A stretch of 64,000 nt of DNA from Paenibacillus sp. 1_12. Its GTDB lineage: Bacteria > Bacillota > Bacilli > Paenibacillales > NBRC-103111. Below, one piece after another: positions 61,685 through 64,000 of the stretch (its first letter is position 1; every line of letters starts with the position of its first letter). Below the pieces are notes generated by a model. The model was not told the origin of the DNA. It saw only the letters and a list, made by a program, of their open reading frames with translations, and made no database searches. Location of the stretch: assembly GCF_900114475.1 (NCBI RefSeq), contig NZ_FOTE01000003.1:347389-411388 (forward strand). Reading direction: 5' to 3'. The position numbers were made by a program, and so were the translations under genes.

Positions 61685-64000
61685 GTGGGTAATGAAGGCA
61701 AAATTCGGATGACGGTAGATATTTTTGGCAGTCAGTACAAATTGGTTTCAGAAGCAAGTGTTCCCCATATGAAACGTGTAGTAGCACATGTTAATGAACA
61801 AATGCAGAAAATTTCCGCGGGTTCTCCGCGTTTGGATACACCTAAAATCGCCGTTTTGGCGGCTGTTCACATGTCAGATGATTATTGCAAAATCAGGGAT
61901 GATTTGGAACAGATACAGGTTCGACAACAGCAAATGGAAAAATCGCTCAAAGAGCTTGCTGTTTTACAGGAAGAGCGAGTTTTGCTGCTGCAAAATTTGG
62001 AGCAGGAACGCGATCACGCACAGCAGCTGCAAGCAGGAAGCCTGGAGCTGGACGCTGAACGTACAAAAGCATTGGCTGAGATTGATCGTTTGAAAGCGTC
62101 TGCTCTGGAATTTGAGCAGCGTCGTAAACAGCTTGAGGTTGAGCAGCAAGAAGACCGCGAGGCTCGCGGTAGATTGGAAAAGCAGCTGGGTGCTCTCAGG
62201 CAAGCATCGAAGGAGCAGTTGGAGGCTCAGCAGAAGGCAAATCAGGAGCAGCTGGAAGCTGAACGTGAGACTGCAAGAGTAGAGTTGGAATTGCAGCTGC
62301 AAACGCAGCGGGAAGCTTCCGAACAATTACTGGAGGCTGAACGCGAAGCTGCCAAGGAGCTATTGGAAGTCGAGCAGGAGGCCGCAAGGCAGCGGCTGGA
62401 AGTACAGCAAACGGCTGCTAATGAGCAGCTAGAGGAACAACGGACTGCTTCCGAGGAACAGCTTAAACAACTGCAGTTGGTGAGAGAAGAACTGCAGGAG
62501 CGTAGTAAATTGCAGGAAGCTAAGCTAGCCGACCTTACATTAAGGGCTGATGCAGCTGATGTGCAGTTGGCAAGTCGCCTGGAGGAAAAGATCCTGTTGG
62601 AGCAATTGCTTGAACAGCAATCGCAGGAGCAGGCAAGCCTGCATGCGAAGCTTGAGAAGCAGCAGTCCGAGGCTAGCGAGTTTAAGCAGCTGAGCGAAAG
62701 CAGGCAGCAGCTTATTGAGGAATTAAGCCTACAAAATGATCAGCTGCAGGAACAAATTCGTTTACGCCAGGAAGAATATGATCTTCAGTTGGAGCTGCAT
62801 CAAGAATTGGAAGAGCAGCACCGATTGGAACAGGACCGGAGTTCATCCATTCAAGCTGAATTGAAAGAGCTTCAAGAGAAGCACATACAGCAGCAGCTTG
62901 AATTTGACCAGCAGTTAAATCATGAACATCAGCTTCAGCACCAATTAGAAGAACAGATCGAGAAGGGAAAAAGCGAGCTTACTGAGCTTAAGGGACGCTT
63001 GGAGCAGACTCAACGCGATAAGGAAGCAGCTGCGACTGAACTGCGCGAGCAAAACGAGCAGTTGGCTGAGCTGCAGCTACAATTAAGCAGCGGATTGGAA
63101 GAGGTGCAGCTGCAGCAGGAGCTTTATGCTGAGCTGCAAGCACTGACTGATGAGCTGACTGAAAAGCTTCAGGAAAGTTCTGATGCGCTTGTAGAGCGAG
63201 AGAGTCAATTGCATGTGCAGCAAGAGCGCTTTGAGTCAGAGCGACTTGCCCAGCAACAGCGTCATGAGGCGATGCTGCAAGAGCGTGAAGAGCGAAGCGC
63301 CGAATCGATTCGCGAGCGAGAGGCAGAGCTGCAAGCGGAGAAGGCGCAGGCGCTGAGAGAGCTAGAGGCGGAGAAAGCGCAAGCGTTGCGTGAACGAGAA
63401 GCAGAGCTAGAAGCGGAGAAAGCGCAAGCGTTGCGTAAGCGTGAAGCAGAGCTTGAAGCCGATAAGGTGCGGGCGCTAAGTGAACGTGAAGCAGAGCTAG
63501 AGGTGCAGAAAGCGCAAGCACTGCACGAGCAGCAGGAGTGGCACGAAGTGGTGCTGCAAGAACGCGAAGAGCAAAGCATCGCAGCGATTCGTGCGCGTGA
63601 GGAAGAGCTGCAAGAGGAGAAGGCGCAAGCGCTGAGAGAGCGAGAGATTGAGCTGGAAGCGCAGAAAGTGCAAGAGATGCGCGAGCGTGAAGCAGAGCTA
63701 GGTGCTGAGAAAGCGCAGGCGCTGAGAGAGCGAGAGATTGAGTTAGAAGCGCAGAAGGCGCAAGGGCTGCGTGAGCGTGAAGCAGAGCTAGAGGTGCAGA
63801 AAGCACAAGCTTTGCGTGAGCAGCAGGAGTGGCATGAAGCGGTGCTGCAAGAGCGCGAAGAGCAAAACGGCGAAGCGATTCGTGCGCGAGAGGCAGAGCT
63901 GGAAGTGGATAAGGCGAAAGCGCTAAGTGAACGTGAGGCAGAGCTAGAGTCTCAGAAAGCGCAGGCGTTGCACGAGCAGCAGGAGTGGCATGAAGCGATG
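61685..64000 (+). CDS. zapA: ZapA-type division protein with giant coiled-coil extension, 3' end outside window
   Basis: Open for 772 codons from GTG 61685 to the window end; I checked the frame line by line and saw no stop. AAGGAGAG lies 6 bp before the GTG. Residues 1 to about 70 are a ZapA domain (MTVDIFGSQYKLVSEAS, VNEQMQKIS, PRLDTPKIAVLAAVHMSDDY), which binds FtsZ and supports Z-ring formation. Ordinary ZapA is about 85-100 aa. Here the helix continues as an unbroken Gln/Glu/Leu-rich coiled coil. The last 250 residues are 15-residue repeats (e.g. REAELEADKVRALSE) separated by 22-residue QQEWHE spacers. Its place after pheT is the normal zapA locus of Bacilli. Confidence 0.88.
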   Translation, partial: MGNEGKIRMTVDIFGSQYKLVSEASVPHMKRVVAHVNEQMQKISAGSPRLDTPKIAVLAAVHMSDDYCKIRDDLEQIQVRQQQMEKSLKELAVLQEERVLLLQNLEQERDHAQQLQAGSLELDAERTKALAEIDRLKASALEFEQRRKQLEVEQQEDREARGRLEKQLGALRQASKEQLEAQQKANQEQLEAERETARVELELQLQTQREASEQLLEAEREAAKELLEVEQEAARQRLEVQQTAANEQLEEQRTASEEQLKQLQLVREELQERSKLQEAKLADLTLRADAADVQLASRLEEKILLEQLLEQQSQEQASLHAKLEKQQSEASEFKQLSESRQQLIEELSLQNDQLQEQIRLRQEEYDLQLELHQELEEQHRLEQDRSSSIQAELKELQEKHIQQQLEFDQQLNHEHQLQHQLEEQIEKGKSELTELKGRLEQTQRDKEAAATELREQNEQLAELQLQLSSGLEEVQLQQELYAELQALTDELTEKLQESSDALVERESQLHVQQERFESERLAQQQRHEAMLQEREERSAESIREREAELQAEKAQALRELEAEKAQALREREAELEAEKAQALRKREAELEADKVRALSEREAELEVQKAQALHEQQEWHEVVLQEREEQSIAAIRAREEELQEEKAQALREREIELEAQKVQEMREREAELGAEKAQALREREIELEAQKAQGLREREAELEVQKAQALREQQEWHEAVLQEREEQNGEAIRAREAELEVDKAKALSEREAELESQKAQALHEQQEWHEAM

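Noticed and set aside
62988..63806. 272-codon minus-strand ORF rich in Ala/Leu/Ser
   Set aside because: It is antisense to the 15-residue repeats of the ZapA tail; its composition is the mirror of Glu/Gln/Ala codons, with no ribosome site.

Overview
The window looks like chromosome of an endospore-forming Firmicute of the Paenibacillus type. Evidence: AGGAGG-type ribosome binding sites throughout, GTG and TTG starts, a T-box leader before pheST, small spore-protein genes (SASP, YjcZ and GerPA types), lipoproteins and secreted proteins with copper-amine-oxidase-N domains, and moderate GC. This assignment is by inference; no database was searched.

Layout. 1-6005: chemosensory cluster MCP-cheW-cheA-MCP-cheW, its first gene cut by the window edge. 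6016-8288: hairpin repeat and two aldo/keto reductases. 8564-12011: phosphonate-type ABC transporter phnC-phnE-phnE, with the binding protein phnD convergent. 12295-17059: 5'-nucleotidase, a DUF4157 (HExxH) protein with an unfamiliar C-terminus, hisC and an alpha/beta hydrolase. 17154-17908: short ORFs and hairpins ahead of a CD3324-type DNA-binding protein. 18064-21623: pxpA, a lone receiver and an HPt-REC-GGDEF-REC protein. 21883-25637: class I ribonucleotide reductase genes separated by about 490 bp of palindromes. 26037-30752: a 1571-aa kinase-like/AAA/GAF/LuxR regulator. 31140-33741: nikR, DUF2203 and a CopC-CopD fusion. 33891-39004: GGDEF-EAL protein, MFS transporter, third aldo/keto reductase, lipoprotein and DUF6884 protein.

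39174-45058 holds tRNA-Gly(CCC) and an AT-rich integrated element of about 5.8 kb. The element is bounded by a perfect 56-bp direct repeat of the tRNA 3' half. It carries a broken integrase, a KinB-like histidine kinase, unknown genes, and remnants of a serine recombinase and a DUF4062 protein. The tRNA terminator was left on the far side of the insertion. 45479-48621 carries small spore and unknown proteins. 48867-56641 carries secreted or surface proteins and the sigma-54 gene rpoN. 56686-61418 holds a second copy of the hairpin repeat, a small HTH gene, and the T-box, pheS and pheT.

The last gene starts at 61685 and is still open at 64000. It is a ZapA-type FtsZ-ring protein joined to a coiled-coil tail of about 700 or more residues, built at its visible end from 15-residue repeats. 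This is the most unusual object in the window.

Functional links: chemosensing and c-di-GMP signalling (two MCP/CheW pairs, CheA, three receiver domains, two GGDEF proteins), metal and phosphorus handling (NikR/CopCD, PhnCDE, 5'-nucleotidase), sporulation, and translation and division genes (pheST-zapA) in the order typical of Bacilli.
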